Shown one piece after another: positions 1 to 8,005 of a stretch of DNA of 64,000 bases. Under the pieces are notes generated by a model. It saw only the letters and a program-made list of their open reading frames with translations. It did not search any database and was not told the origin of the DNA. The stretch is taken from positions 2,790,001-2,854,000 of the forward strand of contig CAWIXB010000001.1 of NCBI GenBank assembly GCA_963839955.1, in the 5' to 3' direction. Origin of the DNA: CAWIXB01 sp963839955 (GTDB lineage: Bacteria; Actinomycetota; Actinomycetes; JACCUZ01). How positions within the stretch are numbered: the stretch's first letter is position 1; every line of letters starts with the position of its first letter. The position numbers and the translations under genes were made by a program.

Positions 1-224
1 GTCAGCCAGCCGAACAGGTCGCAGCCGACCGCACGCCCCCTGGTCAGCCACTGGTAGAGGTGGTGGTGGGTGTTGACCAGGCCGGCGGTGGCCAGGTCCC
101 CGTCGGCCCGCAGGACCCGGTCGTCGGGCCGGGCCTCGACCTCGCCGACGGCGGTGATCCGGCCGTCCTCGATGGCCACGTCCCCCGGCCAGCGCGCCCC
201 GCGTACGACCATCCGCTCCGTCAC
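1..224 (-). CDS. Amidohydrolase, 8-oxoguanine deaminase-like (N-terminal part, cut by window edge)
   Basis: Only the first 74 or so codons are inside the window. The readable protein starts MTERMVVRGARWPGDVAIED, then shows the composite beta-sandwich seen before the barrel of cytosine/guanine deaminase-type amidohydrolases, and reaches the metal-binding block LVNTHHHLYQWLTRG, in which the HxH pair is the usual first zinc ligand set. NTHHHLYQ is typical of 8-oxoguanine deaminase and hydroxyatrazine hydrolase relatives. Start: GTG at 224 behind GGGAGG, or ATG at 212. It is divergent from the allantoicase/uricase genes, which fits purine catabolism. Exact substrate is inferred, not shown. Confidence 0.75.
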   Translation of the reverse strand, partial: MTERMVVRGARWPGDVAIEDGRITAVGEVEARPDDRVLRADGDLATAGLVNTHHHLYQWLTRGRAVGCDLFGWL

Positions 225-251
225 AGCAGGGAGCCTCCCGTCCTCGCCTCC

Positions 252-266
252 GCCTGTCCACCAGGC
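252..266. promoter_or_regulatory. Possible operator in the divergent amidohydrolase/allantoicase promoter region
   Basis: The 131-bp gap between two divergent purine genes contains the inverted repeat GCCTG-TCCAC-CAGGC. Nothing else stands out there. It could serve a shared urate-pathway regulator, but a 5-bp arm is short and may be chance in GC-rich DNA. Confidence 0.2.
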
Positions 267-355
267 ACCTCGGCGCGCCCTGATGACCTTGGCCGTCCCC
301 TAGCATCAGACCGGGCAGTGACCCACGCGAGCACGCCCCGCCGACGAGGAGGCCT

Positions 356-1819
356 ATGTCGATCGACTTCACGACACTCCCCCTCCTCTCCGACGAGCGG
401 CTCGGCGCCGCAGTCGTGGGACGCAACGACGAGTTCTTCGCACTGGCCGACAACCTGCTCCGGTCCGAAGCCCCCCAGTGGGTCGCCGACCGCTACACCA
501 AGCGCGGCAAGTGGATGGACGGCTGGGAGACCCGCCGCCGGCGTACCCCCGGGGTCGACTGGTGCATCATCCGGCTCGGCGCCCCGGGCGTGGTGCGCGG
601 CGTCGTCGTCGACACGTCCCACTTCACCGGCAACTTCCCCAAGGAGTGCTGGCTCGAGGGCTGCTCCGTCGACGGCTACCCCTCCGCCGAGGAGATCGAG
701 CACGCAGAGTGGCTGCCGATGGGCTCCCGCACGCCGCTCTCCGGCGACCACAAGCACCTCGTCAACGTGTCGCTGCCGGCGCGCATCACGCACGTGCGGC
801 TCACCATCGCGCCCGACGGCGGGGTCGCGCGGCTGCGCGTCCACGGCGACCCGGTGCCCGACCCTCGCGACGTCTGGGGCATGCCGCTCGACCTCGCCGC
901 GGTCGAGTACGGCGGGGTCGTCATCGACTGCAGCGACATGTACTTCTCGAACAGGCACAACCTCAACCTCCCGACCGCGCCCCAGTCGATGGCCGACGGC
1001 TGGGAGACGCGGCGCCGCCGCGGGCCCGGGAACGACTGGGTGGTGCTGCGCCTGGTCGAGGAGGGGACGGTGCGGATCGCCGAGGTCGACACGCGGTTCT
1101 TCAAGGGCAACGCGCCGGGCGCGTTCGGCTTGTCCGGCCGCAGCGAGGACAGCACGACGTGGCGGCCGATCGTGCCCGAGACCGGGCTCCGCCCGCACAT
1201 GCGCCACCGGTTCCGGGTGGGAGCGCACCAGCCGGTCACGCACGTGCGCCTCGACATCTATCCCGACGGCGGGCTGGCCCGGGTCCGGCTCTGGGGCACG
1301 CTCACCGACCGCGGCGCCGAGTCCCTCGGGCTCCGGTGGCTGCACACGCTCACCCCCGCGCACGCCGAGGAAGAGCTGCGCGCGGTGTGCGGGTCGCAGC
1401 GCTGGGCCCGCGAGATGGCCGAGGGGCGGCCCTACGCGACGTTCGACGCGCTGCACGAGGCGGCCGCGCGCACCTGGCAGGGCCTCGAACGTGACGACCA
1501 GCTCGAGGCGTTCGCCGCGCACCCGCGGATCGGCGAACGCGCCGACGGGCCCGGGGTGACCGCTTGGTCGCGTCAGGAGCAGGCGCGGACGGCGGGTGCG
1601 GCCGACGACGTCGTACGCGCTCTCGAGCAGGGCAACCGCGACTACGAGGCCCGGTTCGGACGCGTGTTCCTGATCAACGCCACCGGGCTCTCGGCCGAGG
1701 ACGTGCTCACGTCGCTGCGGGCCCGCATCGGCAACGAGCCCGAGGCCGAGCACCAGGTCGCCGCGGCCGAGCAGCAGAAGATCAACAACCTGCGCCTCGA
1801 CAAGCTGCTGCGCCCATGA
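356..1819 (+). CDS. alc: Allantoicase - OHCU decarboxylase fusion protein
   Basis: 487 aa. Residues about 1-325 are an allantoicase: two homologous jelly-roll halves, each with the block GWETRRRR (about residues 58 and 219) and the paired VDTSHFTGN / VDTRFFKGN segments. Residues about 330-487 form a 2-oxo-4-hydroxy-4-carboxy-5-ureidoimidazoline (OHCU) decarboxylase domain with the signature AHPRIGE and the C-terminal FLINATG segment. Allantoicase splits allantoate into urea and ureidoglycolate; OHCU decarboxylase makes S-allantoin from the HIU hydrolase product. The two steps are not consecutive (allantoinase lies between). The ATG at 356 follows GAGGAGG. The stop overlaps uraH by ATGA. Each domain is about the usual full length, so this looks like a true fusion, not a frameshift product. 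Confidence 0.93.
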   Translation: MSIDFTTLPLLSDERLGAAVVGRNDEFFALADNLLRSEAPQWVADRYTKRGKWMDGWETRRRRTPGVDWCIIRLGAPGVVRGVVVDTSHFTGNFPKECWLEGCSVDGYPSAEEIEHAEWLPMGSRTPLSGDHKHLVNVSLPARITHVRLTIAPDGGVARLRVHGDPVPDPRDVWGMPLDLAAVEYGGVVIDCSDMYFSNRHNLNLPTAPQSMADGWETRRRRGPGNDWVVLRLVEEGTVRIAEVDTRFFKGNAPGAFGLSGRSEDSTTWRPIVPETGLRPHMRHRFRVGAHQPVTHVRLDIYPDGGLARVRLWGTLTDRGAESLGLRWLHTLTPAHAEEELRAVCGSQRWAREMAEGRPYATFDALHEAAARTWQGLERDDQLEAFAAHPRIGERADGPGVTAWSRQEQARTAGAADDVVRALEQGNRDYEARFGRVFLINATGLSAEDVLTSLRARIGNEPEAEHQVAAAEQQKINNLRLDKLLRP

Positions 1820-2130
1820 GCGGCATCACGACGCACGTGCTCGACACAGCGGCGGGCCGGCCGGCGGCGGGGGTCGAGGTACGACTGCTGCGCGACGACG
1901 AGGAGGTCGCGGCCGGCGTGACCGACGCCGACGGGCGCTGGACCGCGCTGGCCGGCGACGAGACGCAGGCCGGCTCCTACCGGCTGGTCTTCGAGACCGC
2001 CGCCCACTTCGACGGTGCGGCCTTCCACCCCCGGGTCGGCGTCGACTTCACCGTGCGCGACCCGGCCCAGCACCACCACGTCCCCCTCCTCCTCGCCCCC
2101 TACGGCTACACCACCTACCGCGGCTCCTGA
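1816..2130 (+). CDS. uraH: 5-hydroxyisourate hydrolase (transthyretin-like)
   Basis: 104 aa, normal for bacterial HIU hydrolase. It begins MSGITTHVLDTAAGRPA, the family opening that carries the catalytic His of THVLD, has the middle HPRVGVDF-type block, and ends with the diagnostic tetrapeptide YRGS. It converts 5-hydroxyisourate from uricase into OHCU, the substrate of the C-terminal domain encoded just upstream. The ATG overlaps the alc stop in ATGA, indicating translational coupling. Confidence 0.95.
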   Translation: MSGITTHVLDTAAGRPAAGVEVRLLRDDEEVAAGVTDADGRWTALAGDETQAGSYRLVFETAAHFDGAAFHPRVGVDFTVRDPAQHHHVPLLLAPYGYTTYRGS

Positions 2131-2174
2131 CCCCACCGACCTCAACCCCCACCCACCTCAACCCCCACCCCATT

Positions 2175-2260
2175 CGCCGGTGATCATGCAGTTGTGCAGG
2201 TCCCCCAGACAAACCCCAGGTCAGACCCCTCCTCCCCCGCCGGTGATCATGCAGTTGTGC
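2175..2260. repeat. Pair of 23-bp direct repeats between uraH and uricase gene
   Basis: The same 23 bases, containing CGGTGATCATGCAGTTGTGC, occur at 2175-2197 and 2238-2260, 63 bp apart, in the 158-bp gap. The segment TGATCA is self-complementary, and the second copy ends 28 bp before the uricase ATG. The flanks are C-rich and unlike the surrounding coding DNA. Could be a dispersed intergenic repeat or a double protein-binding site. Confidence 0.7.
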
Positions 2261-2288
2261 GGGACCGACACGGAACGAGGTACGGCTC

Positions 2289-3143
2289 ATGAGCGCGCGG
2301 ATGGGCGCCAACCGCTACGGCAAGGACGGCATCCGTCTGGTGCTGGTACGCCGCGGCACACCACGCCACGAGCTGCGCGACCTCACCGTCGACGTCCGGC
2401 TCGAGGGTGACTTCGACGCGGTCCACACCGAAGGCGACAACGCGCCGGTCCTGCCGACCGACACGATGCGCTCGACGGTCTACGCCCTCGCGCAGGCGCA
2501 CCTCACCGGCTCGATCGAGGAGTTCGGCGCCGCCCTCGCCGACCGGTTCCTCGCCGTCACGCCGGCCGCGTCCGTCGCGTCGGTGAGCCTGCGCGAGCAC
2601 GGCTGGACGCGGGTGACCACGGCCGGAGGTGACCACCCGCACGCGTTCGTCGGTGGCACCGCGGAGACAGCGACGGCGGACGTCATCGCGCGCCGAGGTG
2701 CGGCTCTCATCGTACGCAGCGGGCTGGCCGGGCTCACCGTGCTCAAGACCACCCAGTCGGCCTTCGCCGGTTACCTGCGCGACGAGTTCACCGTGCTGCC
2801 CGAGACCCACGACCGCATCCTCGCGACGGAGGTGACGACCGAGTGGTCGTACGCCGAGGAGCCGGCCACGTCGTACGACGACGTGCGCAGCGCCGTCCGC
2901 GACGCGATGGTGTTGACCTTCGCCGACCACGACTCCCAGTCGGTGCAGCACACGCTGTGGGCCATGGGTGAGGCAGCCCTCGAGAGGGCCCCGGCGGTGA
3001 GCAGCGTGTGGCTGCGGATGCCGAACAAGCACCACGTCATCGTCGACCTGGAAGCCGTCGGCGTGGCCAACGACAAGGCCGTCTTCGTGGCGACCGATCG
3101 GCCCTACGGCGTCATCGAGGGCACCGTCGAGCGCGCGCCCTGA
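2289..3143 (+). CDS. Urate oxidase (cofactor-independent uricase)
   Basis: 284 aa, the usual length of the T-fold uricases. Recognisable blocks are the N-terminal NRYGKDGIRL (with the catalytic Lys), the substrate-site segment NAPVLPTDTMRSTVY, and the C-terminal NKHHVIVDL with the conserved His pair. The enzyme oxidises urate to 5-hydroxyisourate plus H2O2 with O2 and no metal; it is a soluble homotetramer. It feeds uraH and the fusion protein encoded just upstream. ATG at 2289 is preceded by GAACGAGG. It ends 12 bp before the convergent DUF6986 gene. Confidence 0.95.
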   Translation: MSARMGANRYGKDGIRLVLVRRGTPRHELRDLTVDVRLEGDFDAVHTEGDNAPVLPTDTMRSTVYALAQAHLTGSIEEFGAALADRFLAVTPAASVASVSLREHGWTRVTTAGGDHPHAFVGGTAETATADVIARRGAALIVRSGLAGLTVLKTTQSAFAGYLRDEFTVLPETHDRILATEVTTEWSYAEEPATSYDDVRSAVRDAMVLTFADHDSQSVQHTLWAMGEAALERAPAVSSVWLRMPNKHHVIVDLEAVGVANDKAVFVATDRPYGVIEGTVERAP

Positions 3144-3155
3144 CGTTTGGGCCGC

Positions 3156-4313
3156 TCAGCCGACGAGCCCGGCGAGGTCTGAGCGCGAGGTCCCCGCAGC
3201 CGACTCGACCTCGGGTTCGTCGAGGGCACCGCAGTCGAGGCCGCGGACGAGGTAGCCGGCGAGCGCCCTGGCCGTGGCCGGCTCGTCGAGCACTCCCCCC
3301 GCCGTACGGTCGAGATAGGCCCGCAGCCGCGCGCCCGCCGCGGCCAGTCCCGCGCGGTAGAACGTGAACACCGCGGCATAGCGACTCACCAGCTGGCCCG
3401 GGTGCAGGTCCCAGCCCTGGTAGATGCCCTGCACCAGCGACCGCTCGACGAGGCGCCGGTGCAGCGCCCACGCAGCCCGCACCGCCGACCGGTCACCGAC
3501 AGGCAGCACGTTCGACGAGCCGTCGACGACGCGCAGCCCGGTGGTCGCACCGACGAGCTGCATCACGGCCTTGGCGTGGTCGGCGACCGGGTGCTCGAGC
3601 GACTGGTGGGCGGCGGCGACGCCGAACGCGGCGCTGTAGTCGTACGTCCCGTAGTGCAGGCCCACGCAGCGCGGACCCGCCGCGGCAGCGATGTCGGCGA
3701 GCCTCGCGACGGCGTACGGCGTCTCCACCTGCACCTCGAAGCGCAGTGGCTCCCCCGGCAACGTCTCGTCGTACGCCGCGCAGACCTCGCGCATCGCCAC
3801 CACCTGCTCGGGGGCGCTGACCTTCGGCAGCGTGACGACGAAGCCGCCGGGAACCGACCCGGCCGTCGTGAGCACCCTGTCCAGCGTGCGCAGCGAACGC
3901 GCCCTCGTCGCGGGCTCGAAGCTCTTGATCCGCAGGCCACTGCCCGCCGTCCCCACGTCGTTCAGCAGCCCGCCGACGCGGACTGCATCGGCGTCCTCGT
4001 CGTGGTCCGTGCGCCCGCCGTAGCCGTCCTCGAAGTCGACCCGCAGGTCCTCGACCGGCTCCCCTTCGAGCTTGGCGACCACGCGCCGATGCACCTCGTC
4101 GTCGACGCCGAGCTCCTCCGGCGTCGCGGCATGTGCGTGCAACAGGTCGAGCGCTGCCGCCCCCCACGCCGCGGCGATGCCCGCATCGACGGCGTCCGCG
4201 GGAACGTACGCCGTGTGCACCGGCTGCCGTCCCCATGGCGGCTCGAACGGCGTCGTCAACCGGGCGTCGACGTCGGCCAGCAACGCGTCGAGCCGCGCCG
4301 GCAGAGCCGCCAT
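3156..4313 (-). CDS. CitE/HpcH-HpaI-like lyase or aldolase, DUF6986 family
   Basis: About 385 aa when started at ATG 4313 (MAALPARLDALLADVDARL). A GTG at 4400 in the same frame would overlap the upstream protease gene, so I prefer the shorter form. The C-terminal two thirds read as a TIM-barrel of the CitE/HpcH type: VTLPKVSAPEQV, a metal-site Glu in VQVETPYAVARL, and GLHYGTYDYSAAFGV where an Asp would complete the Mg site; YQGWDLHPGQL is also conserved-looking. Convergent with uricase. In a urate locus it could act on glyoxylate or ureidoglycolate-derived carbon, but this is inference; the family has no firmly known reaction that I can name. Confidence 0.75.
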   Translation of the reverse strand: MAALPARLDALLADVDARLTTPFEPPWGRQPVHTAYVPADAVDAGIAAAWGAAALDLLHAHAATPEELGVDDEVHRRVVAKLEGEPVEDLRVDFEDGYGGRTDHDEDADAVRVGGLLNDVGTAGSGLRIKSFEPATRARSLRTLDRVLTTAGSVPGGFVVTLPKVSAPEQVVAMREVCAAYDETLPGEPLRFEVQVETPYAVARLADIAAAAGPRCVGLHYGTYDYSAAFGVAAAHQSLEHPVADHAKAVMQLVGATTGLRVVDGSSNVLPVGDRSAVRAAWALHRRLVERSLVQGIYQGWDLHPGQLVSRYAAVFTFYRAGLAAAGARLRAYLDRTAGGVLDEPATARALAGYLVRGLDCGALDEPEVESAAGTSRSDLAGLVG

Positions 4314-4372
4314 CGGAGAGGACCCCGACGGGACGGGTGCCGGCGCGGGCTCGCGCGGCGTGCTGCCCGGCG

Positions 4373-5347
4373 TCAGCTGCCCTGCCGGTACTGCTGCCAC
4401 GCGTCGCTCATCCGCTGCGCCTGGCCGTTGGTGAACTCGAACATGCAGGAGTCCTGCGTGTAGTCCATGAAGTTGTGGATCGGGTCGAGCCCCGGCTGCC
4501 CCTTGCAGGTGTCGCGACCGGTGGGGCAGTCGAATGCCGGCGACTTCTCGCTCGCGGTGTCGGCGACCAGGTCACCCTTCTTGCCGCACCCGCCGTCGAA
4601 GGTGTGGGCCAATGCAAGCCAGTGCCCGACCTCGTGCGTCGCTGTGTCGCCGAGGCTGTAGCGCGGGTCGGTGCCGCCCGGCATCGAGTCGTCGAGGATG
4701 ACCACGCCGTCCAGTGCCGGCGTCGACGCTATGTCCTGCGGGTAGTAGGCGTAGCCCAGGAGACCCCCACCAATGGCTGCAACGTAGACGTTCAACGTCT
4801 CCGCACCACCCTGTTTCAACGCCTGCTTGGCGGCGAGCTCCCCGCTGCTGCCCGGCGCCATGTCGGCCCACGCGCGGTTGGCCGTGAACGTCGTGCCGAG
4901 GTCGCGGAACTGGAAGGCAGTCGCGGCGCCACCGGTGCGCCCGGCGTAGGCCCGGTTGAGCACGGTGACCTGTCGGTCAATGCGCTGCTCGAGCTTCGTC
5001 CTCTGGGACGCCGACAACGCCGAGGCGGTGATGACGTGGAACACGGTCGGCACCGACACGGAGCCGGCGGCGAGGGTCTTGCCCCGCGCCGGCGAGCCCA
5101 TCCGAGCCAGCTGCGCGGCGGTCCGCTCGTTCGGGTCCGCCTTGGCGCCCGCCTTCGAGCGCGTGCTGGGCACCGGGGCGCTGTCGCCAGCCGTCGCGGC
5201 ACCGGCAGCGACCGGGTCGTAGCACTTCTCGTCGGCTAGTGCGCCGACGGCGGCCGGACCTGGGGTGGTCAGGCCGATCGCGACGAGCGCGAACGAGAGC
5301 ACGGCGTACGACGGGCGGCGGCCCGCGAAGACTCGGCGCATGTACAT
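4373..5347 (-). CDS. Secreted M43-family zinc metalloprotease
   Basis: 324 aa. The N-terminus has basic residues and a hydrophobic stretch (YAVLSFALVAIGLTTPG), i.e. a signal peptide. The catalytic helix is HEVGHWLALAH starting at His238; the three His are zinc ligands and Glu239 the base. The usual metzincin Gly at position 8 is Ala here. The Met-turn is NFMDYTQDSCM near the C-terminus, as in pappalysin/cytophagalysin relatives (M43B). Paired cysteines after the helix (GGCGKKGD, FDCPTGRDTC) probably form disulfides. It is followed upstream by a paralogue at 5592-6542, so the pair looks like a tandem duplication. Substrate unknown. Confidence 0.88.
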   Translation of the reverse strand: MYMRRVFAGRRPSYAVLSFALVAIGLTTPGPAAVGALADEKCYDPVAAGAATAGDSAPVPSTRSKAGAKADPNERTAAQLARMGSPARGKTLAAGSVSVPTVFHVITASALSASQRTKLEQRIDRQVTVLNRAYAGRTGGAATAFQFRDLGTTFTANRAWADMAPGSSGELAAKQALKQGGAETLNVYVAAIGGGLLGYAYYPQDIASTPALDGVVILDDSMPGGTDPRYSLGDTATHEVGHWLALAHTFDGGCGKKGDLVADTASEKSPAFDCPTGRDTCKGQPGLDPIHNFMDYTQDSCMFEFTNGQAQRMSDAWQQYRQGS

Positions 5348-5591
5348 GTCCTTCAGTCGGGGTGGGACCTGGAGTGCGGTGGAGCAGGGGCAGCGGCACC
5401 GTAACCCGCGCGCGGCCGTGTGACCAGTCCCTGCTGGTTTGCGGGGCGCTGTCCCGGGGTGTCCGCCGGGAGGCCAGCCCAGTCGGACGACGCAAGCGAC
5501 AACTGGCGTCGCAGTGCGTCAACAGGCCGGCAGACCTGTTGAGGCACTGCTCCGCCTACCCAACGTGGTCGAATCGGGAGCGGCTAGGGGG

Positions 5592-6542
5592 TTAGGCGCG
5601 GAAGGCGCTCCACTGCGCGGACATCCGGCTGGACTGGCCGCCGGAGAACTGGTTCATGCAGGAGTCGTAGGTGTAGTCCATGAAGTTGCGGATCGGGTCC
5701 GCGCCGGGTGCGGTGCACGTGTCTCGGCCGACGGGGCAGCCGTAGGCGGGCGAGGCCTCTGCGGGAGTGTCGCTGACGAAGTCGCCGCTGCCCGCGCAGC
5801 CACCCTGGAACGTGTGATAGAGCCCGAGCCAGTGACCGACCTCGTGGGTACCGGTGTCGCCCTGGTTGTAGTTCGCGATCGAGCCGCCCGGAACCGACGC
5901 GTAGTGCACGACGACCCCGTCGTAGGTGGGGTTGCCGGCGTAGCTGCTCGGGAACGTCGCCCAGCCCAGGAGCGAGTTGCTGAGGCTCGCGCTGTAGACG
6001 TTGAGCGCGTTGCGACCGCCCTTGCGCAGGCTGCTCTTCATCTGGCGCTCTGCCTTGCTGCCCTGCCTGAGGTTGGAGAACCACGACTGGTTCGTGGTGC
6101 GGTCGGTGCTCACCAGCGTGAAGGTGAACGCGCTGCCGGCGTACGCCGAGTTGAGCACGCTCAGCTGCGAGCTGATCTGGGAGTCGGGGATGTTGCCCTG
6201 CGAGATGCTCGTGCCGGAGCGCGCGACGTGCCAGTAGACCGGCACCGACACGGAGGCGGCGGCGAGCCGCTGGGCCGAGAAGTCGTCTCCGGAGCGCTTC
6301 GCAGTGGCCTGCTTTCGGGCCAGTGCCGCCTTGGTGGCCCGCTCGATGCCGGTGACCTGCGCGGCCGTGAGCTCGTTGCCGTCCTTCGCGCCATGGGTAG
6401 CGCGGGCAAGGGCACCGTCCCCCGGCGCGCAGGTCGCCGAGGCGACGGAACCGACCCCGGGCAGGCCGACGACGGTGGCGGCGAGAGCCAGGCCGGTAGC
6501 GGCGGCGCCATGGCAGGCGCGCCGGACGATGGACCGCATCAT
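5592..6542 (-). CDS. Secreted M43-family zinc metalloprotease (paralogue)
   Basis: 316 aa from the ATG at 6542, chosen because GAGGAG lies 5 nt upstream; the longer open frame adds an implausible Arg-rich head. Signal peptide: MMRSIVRRACHGAAATGLAL and following Ala/Val-rich core. The motif HEVGHWLGLYH begins at His233 and, unlike the neighbouring paralogue, keeps the canonical Gly. Met-turn NFMDYTYDSCM. Blocks such as SVSVPVYWHV and LLGWATFPSSY parallel the other gene. Probably an extracellular endoprotease. Confidence 0.88.
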   Translation of the reverse strand: MMRSIVRRACHGAAATGLALAATVVGLPGVGSVASATCAPGDGALARATHGAKDGNELTAAQVTGIERATKAALARKQATAKRSGDDFSAQRLAAASVSVPVYWHVARSGTSISQGNIPDSQISSQLSVLNSAYAGSAFTFTLVSTDRTTNQSWFSNLRQGSKAERQMKSSLRKGGRNALNVYSASLSNSLLGWATFPSSYAGNPTYDGVVVHYASVPGGSIANYNQGDTGTHEVGHWLGLYHTFQGGCAGSGDFVSDTPAEASPAYGCPVGRDTCTAPGADPIRNFMDYTYDSCMNQFSGGQSSRMSAQWSAFRA

Positions 6543-6692
6543 GCGACTCCTCGAGATAACGGGCACGGGTGGTCCGCGCCGCTCTGCGGCGACGCTAACC
6601 CGCCGCGAAGCCAGCGAGGGAGGGTCGCTGGGCAAAGAGCTGGAAAAACCCGCAAATCACCGGGTTAGGGACCTGCCGCCAGACGGGGAGCG

Positions 6693-7028
6693 TCAGCTCT
6701 CGTCGTCTCCGCCGGGGGGCAGACCGTCGAAGATCTCCTTGCAGGCGGGGCAGAGGGGGAACCGCTGCGGATCGCGACCGGGCACCCAGACCTTGCCGCA
6801 CAGGGCGATCACCGGATCGCCGGACAGAGCCGACTCGAGGATCTTCTCCTTGCGCACGTAGTGCGAGAAGCGCTCGTGGTCGCCGTCACCGTGCGAGGTG
6901 CGCGGGGTGGCCGCGACCTCCTGCTCGAGCAGCGTCCCGGTGCCGCCGACACCCGGCTCGTCGAGGCCGGGACCGGGCGAGCCGGCGCCGCCGGGCTCCG
7001 ACATCCGTGGCTGGGTCATGGCCGACAT
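6693..7028 (-). CDS. DUF3039 zinc-ribbon-like protein
   Basis: 111 aa from ATG 7028 (MSAMTQPRMSEPGG); the upstream in-frame TTG is less likely. After a Gly/Pro-rich head comes the DUF3039 core: HYVRKEKILESALSGDPVIALCGK, VWVPGRDPQRFPLCPACKEI. The Cys in ALCGK and the CPAC pair look like a zinc ribbon. The family is almost restricted to Actinomycetota and is usually found in housekeeping contexts; its function is not known to me. The next gene on this strand, yqgE, lies 43 bp upstream. Confidence 0.8.
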   Translation of the reverse strand: MSAMTQPRMSEPGGAGSPGPGLDEPGVGGTGTLLEQEVAATPRTSHGDGDHERFSHYVRKEKILESALSGDPVIALCGKVWVPGRDPQRFPLCPACKEIFDGLPPGGDDES

Positions 7029-7071
7029 TCTAGGCAGCCGCAAGCGCGGACCTCCCCCGGCGCCCGGGGAC

Positions 7072-7650
7072 TCAGTTCAGCGTCGGGTCCTCGGGATAGG
7101 TCGACACCATCGCGAGGTCGCCACCCTGTCGACGCAGCACGGTACGCCACAGCTCTTCGGGATCGTTGGTGAAGGCGTCTCCGGGCCAGGCGGCCACGAC
7201 GTACCACGCGCCTTCGGAGAGCTCGGCCTCGAGCTGCCCGCTCTCCCAGCCGGCGTAGCCCGCGAAGATCCGCAGGTCGGCCATCTCGGCCGCCAGGATC
7301 TCGGGCGGGGTGTCGAGGTCGACGAGGCCAAGCCGCTGTGCGACCCGGCGCCAGCCCAGCGGCTCCTCGTTCTGCTCCACTGGCACGACGGCCAGCCCGA
7401 GCGCCGAGTCCATCGCGACCGGGCCACCCTGGAAGAGCACCCCCGGTGACGTCGCGAAGGGCTCCCACGTGGGCAGGACCTGCCCGACGTCGACGGTGGT
7501 CGGCCGGTTGATCACGACGCCCAGGGCGCCGTCGTCGTCATGGTCGAGGAGGAGGACGACAGCGCGCGCGAAGTGCGGGTCACCGAGGGCCGGCGTCGCG
7601 ACGAGCAGCCGCCCGGTCAGTTCGGTGCTCGCGTCGGGAGGCACGGTCAT
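7072..7650 (-). CDS. YqgE/AlgH family protein (DUF179)
   Basis: 192 aa from ATG 7650 (MTVPPDASTELTGRLLVATP), with GGAGGA about 10 nt upstream. Family blocks: LLVATPALGDPHFARAVVLLLDHD, GALGVVINRPT, FQGGPVAMDSALG, and the late FAGYAGWESGQLEAEL. It is a soluble protein with the YqgE fold; a role in gene regulation was proposed for AlgH, but the biochemical function is unsettled. The first 71 bases overlap the 3' end of the upstream VanZ-like gene in another frame. Confidence 0.9.
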   Translation of the reverse strand: MTVPPDASTELTGRLLVATPALGDPHFARAVVLLLDHDDDGALGVVINRPTTVDVGQVLPTWEPFATSPGVLFQGGPVAMDSALGLAVVPVEQNEEPLGWRRVAQRLGLVDLDTPPEILAAEMADLRIFAGYAGWESGQLEAELSEGAWYVVAAWPGDAFTNDPEELWRTVLRRQGGDLAMVSTYPEDPTLN

Positions 7651-8005
7651 GACGCCATGTTCCTCCATGTCGGCCCAGCGCGACACCCACCAAAACCCCC
7701 ACTGCATCGGCTAACGCATCTGCCGGGTCGCCGGTTCGCCCTGGCAGCAAGAAGTGCTGGAGTACCTCGCTCACGCAGGCATGAGCCAGCAACACGATGA
7801 TCAACCACGACGAACGTACGCCGAGGCGCAGCCCGGTCCAGGCCACCGCGGCGAAGGTCGCGGCGTGGACCAGCTTGTCCAGGTGAGCGACCTCCGGACC
7901 GACGTCGGCCCACGGCCAGTAGAGCACCACCAGCTGCACGCCCACGGCCAGCGCGAACAGCGCGACGTCGGCCGGTCGGCGGCGGGACCCGACCGCCCGG
8001 GTCAC
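7580..8005 (-). CDS. VanZ-like integral membrane protein
   Basis: 141 aa. GTG at 8005 overlaps the malic enzyme stop in GTGA. Three or four membrane segments are visible: DVALFALAVGVQLVVLYWPW, LVHAATFAAVAWTGLRLGV, WLIIVLLAHACVSEVLQHFL and DALADAVGVLVGVALG. The block HLDKLVHAATF resembles the DK-x-xH motif of VanZ-like proteins. The basic tail (RHGGTWRHDRASRREH) reads across the first 23 codons of yqgE, so the true end could be earlier only if a frame change occurred; I see none. Function unknown; teicoplanin resistance should not be inferred. Confidence 0.7.
   Translation of the reverse strand: MTRAVGSRRRPADVALFALAVGVQLVVLYWPWADVGPEVAHLDKLVHAATFAAVAWTGLRLGVRSSWLIIVLLAHACVSEVLQHFLLPGRTGDPADALADAVGVLVGVALGRHGGTWRHDRASRREHRTDRAAARRDAGPR

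Noticed and set aside
60..1559. Very long overlapping open frames on both strands over the allantoicase gene
   Set aside because: High GC removes stop codons in all frames; only the allantoicase frame has recognisable domains.
7580..8005. Glycopeptide resistance (VanZ) determinant
   Set aside because: VanZ-like folds are widespread; there are no vanHAX or regulatory genes nearby.
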